Assembly: GCA_003222235.1 (NCBI GenBank)
Contig: QHVD01000005.1
Span: forward strand, 4,661-12,269
DNA: 7,609 bases
Source of the DNA: Gemmatimonadota bacterium
GTDB lineage: Bacteria; Gemmatimonadota; Gemmatimonadetes; Gemmatimonadales; GWC2-71-9
Direction: 5' to 3'
Shown here: one piece after another, positions 6,261 to 7,609 of the stretch
Layout of the letters: each line of letters starts with the position of its first letter
Numbering within the stretch: the first letter of the stretch is position 1
The notes under the pieces: generated by a model
Databases searched by the model: none
Told to the model about the DNA's origin: nothing
What the model saw: only the letters and a program-made list of their open reading frames with translations
Program-made: the position numbers and the translations under genes

Positions 6261-6306
6261 GGTTCGGTTAGCTTGCCTTGGAACCGTCAACCGCCGGTCA
6301 ACATCC

Positions 6307-7227
6307 ATGCCTTTGCCCGCTCTCGCGCTCCTCGTCTGCGCCTCCGTCACCCACGGAGACGGCCGCTGGTCCGCGGCCGCGCCGCTTCCCGAGCCGGTGC
6401 AGGAGCTCTCCGCCGCCGTGCTGCACGGCAGGATTTACGTGGCGGGAGGCTTCGACCGAACCGGAGCGCCCACCGCCGCGGCGTTCCGCTACGATCCCGT
6501 CGCGAACCAATGGGAGCGGGTCGCCGACCTCCCGGCCGCGCGCCACCACATGCCGCTCGCCGCCGTCGGCGACACGCTATACGCGGTGGGGGGACTCGCC
6601 GAGGCGACGTTCGTCCCTGAGAACACGCTGTGGATCTACCGCGACGACCAGAACCGCTGGGAGTCGCGGGCGCCGCTTCCTGAGCCCCGCGGCGCGTCCG
6701 GGGTGGGAGTCGTGAGCGGAAAACTCGTGGTGGTGGGCGGTTGGGGGGTGGGGCGGAGGCTGGTCGATTCGACGGCGATCTACGATCCCGCCACGAATCG
6801 CTGGCGCAACGCGGCCCCGATCCCCACGCTGCGCGATCACCTCACCGCGGTCGCGGTGAGCGGGACTCTGTACGCGATCGGTGGGCGCCCGCTCAATCCC
6901 GACCGGAACTATGACGTCGTGGAGGCCTACGACCCGGCCACCGATCGCTGGACGGCGAAGTCCCGCATGCCGAGTCGGCGTGGCGGGCTCGCCTCGACCG
7001 TCCTCGCCGGGAGGGTCCACACGTTCGGAGGAGAAACGAGATCGTCGGTCTTCTCGAATCACGAGGTCTACGACCCAGCCACCGACCGGTGGACCACGGC
7101 GCCCTCCTTACCCACCGCTCGCCACGGTCTCGGCGCCGCCACCGTCGGCGGAAGGATCTACGTGATCGGCGGAGGGCCGAGACCGGGACTCGCCCAGACC
7201 GACGCCGTAGAGGTGTTCACGCCGTGA
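6307..7227 (+). CDS. Kelch-repeat six-bladed beta-propeller protein, probably exported
   Basis: A 306-residue protein made almost entirely of Kelch repeats. Six GG-containing strands are visible: YVAGG (44-48), YAVGG (92-96), VVVGG (141-145), YAIGG (189-193), HTFGG (238-242) and YVIGG (285-289). Most are followed by the repeat-ending Y-D-P-x-x-x-x-W pattern (YDPVANQW, YDPATNRW, YDPATDRW twice). The N-terminal GRWSAAAPLP supplies the closing strand for the last blade, which ends VEVFTP, so the propeller looks complete. The first about 16 residues (MPLPALALLVCASV) are hydrophobic and may be a signal peptide, though they lack a positive charge. An alternative ATG at 6259 (MVRLACLGTVNRRSTS) would add charge but overlaps the start of the divergent ORF6N gene. 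Kelch propellers bind proteins or carbohydrates; no catalytic motif is seen, so function stays open. The stop overlaps the next start. Confidence 0.9.
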   Translation: MPLPALALLVCASVTHGDGRWSAAAPLPEPVQELSAAVLHGRIYVAGGFDRTGAPTAAAFRYDPVANQWERVADLPAARHHMPLAAVGDTLYAVGGLAEATFVPENTLWIYRDDQNRWESRAPLPEPRGASGVGVVSGKLVVVGGWGVGRRLVDSTAIYDPATNRWRNAAPIPTLRDHLTAVAVSGTLYAIGGRPLNPDRNYDVVEAYDPATDRWTAKSRMPSRRGGLASTVLAGRVHTFGGETRSSVFSNHEVYDPATDRWTTAPSLPTARHGLGAATVGGRIYVIGGGPRPGLAQTDAVEVFTP

Positions 7228-7609
7228 TGCACCAGGTCCACGCCTCTCTCCGCTACCTCGTTTTCGCCGCGTTCGTGCTCAGCGCCTTCGCGGCGCTCGC
7301 CTCGTGGCTCGTGCGCACCCAGCGCGTGTCCCCGCTGGGCAGGCTGGGCCGCGCGCTCCGCGCGGCCACCGAGCCGGTGCTCCGTCCCCTCGAGCGCCGG
7401 CTGCTGCGCCTCGGCGGCAACCCTGTCAACGCCGGGTGGTGGCTCGTGATCGCGGTGGCGATCGCGGGTGTGGTGCTGCTGTCGCTGTTCGACTGGGCCG
7501 TACGCACGTTCGGGTGGATGTATGCCGCCTTCAGCGGTGGGCCGCAGGGGATCCTAGTCGCCTTGATCGTCGCCGCGTACAACGTGCTGTTCGTCGCCCT
7601 CATGGTGCG
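7227..7609 (+). CDS. YggT-like integral membrane protein, 3' end missing
   Basis: An open frame runs from ATG at 7227 to the window edge without a stop (127 codons visible). The ATG shares one base with the Kelch stop (TGATG), a typical coupling arrangement. The product begins MHQVHASLRYLVFAAFVLSAF, with transmembrane helix 1 at about 9-29. A basic amphipathic stretch with SPLGRLGRALRAATEPVLRPLERRLLRLGGNPVN (35-68) follows, then helix 2 at about 70-90 (GWWLVIAVAIAGVVLLSLF) and helix 3 at about 107-127. The P-x-L-R-P-hydrophobic-x-R-R then GG pattern between helices matches the YggT family, whose members repeat this helix-loop-helix unit and have been linked to osmotic or envelope functions without a firm biochemical role. 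The third helix could begin a second unit. Assignment is by motif only, so moderate confidence; existence of the gene is well supported. Confidence 0.75.
   Translation, partial: MHQVHASLRYLVFAAFVLSAFAALASWLVRTQRVSPLGRLGRALRAATEPVLRPLERRLLRLGGNPVNAGWWLVIAVAIAGVVLLSLFDWAVRTFGWMYAAFSGGPQGILVALIVAAYNVLFVALMV

Noticed and set aside
6265..6301. Minus-strand direct repeat TTGACC/TTGACG in the 46-bp gap between the ORF6N and Kelch genes as promoter or operator.
   Set aside because: Neither copy has a convincing -10 at normal spacing, and an 11-bp-spaced pair of 6-mers in a GC-rich gap can arise by chance. Kept only as a place to look for an ORF6N binding site.
5980..6306. The in-frame upstream extension of the Kelch gene to 5980.
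   Set aside because: It lies antisense to the ORF6N gene and encodes no Kelch-like or signal-like sequence. ATG at 6307 starts just before the hydrophobic segment.
1..7609. CRISPR array, tRNA, rRNA, toxin-antitoxin pair or defence operon.
   Set aside because: No regularly spaced direct repeats, no cloverleaf with a CCA end, no rRNA-like segments and no recognisable toxin or nuclease genes were seen. The ORF6N gene stands alone without phage neighbours.

Overview
This is a 7.6 kb chromosomal fragment of a GC-rich bacterium. It carries housekeeping and accessory genes on both strands and is cut inside a gene at both ends. No 16S rRNA or other taxonomic marker is present. The gene families (an E2-E1 fused 2-oxoglutarate dehydrogenase outside an obviously actinobacterial setting, a two-helix small membrane protein, a YggT-like membrane protein) and the GC-rich palindromic repeats suggest a soil-type lineage such as Gemmatimonadota or a relative. 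This is an inference, and Actinomycetota cannot be excluded.

Layout, left to right: the 3' two thirds of an RtcB RNA ligase gene (+, to 763); a small two-helix membrane protein (+, 844-1029); a convergent intergenic region with a strong GC-rich hairpin (1054-1078); a secreted class-A-beta-lactamase-like serine hydrolase (-, 1130-2017) that probably starts at CTG; and, starting only 14 nt away on the other strand, a 1202-residue 2-oxoglutarate dehydrogenase/decarboxylase with a fused succinyltransferase domain (+, 2032-5640, kgd/odhA type). A 101-bp MITE-like element follows, with 15-bp perfect terminal inverted repeats and CTAG duplications (5637-5745). It sits exactly between the stop codons of kgd and a convergent ORF6N-domain gene (-, 5742-6260). 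The right end has a six-bladed Kelch-propeller protein (+, 6307-7227), overlapped by one base by a YggT-like membrane protein (+, 7227 to the window end).

The genes do not form one pathway. Only Kelch and YggT-like look translationally coupled. No defence system, CRISPR array, tRNA or rRNA was found. The most unusual structure is inside kgd: two palindromic elements (2198-2280 and 2985-3060), each made of diverged heptanucleotide units of the type GGGANNC in one arm and their complement in the other. Both are in frame and lie at or near the two linkers bounding the succinyltransferase domain. They resemble in principle, not in sequence, the Rickettsia palindromic elements that insert into protein-coding genes. 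With the intergenic hairpin and the MITE, the window holds four palindromic repeats of at least three kinds.
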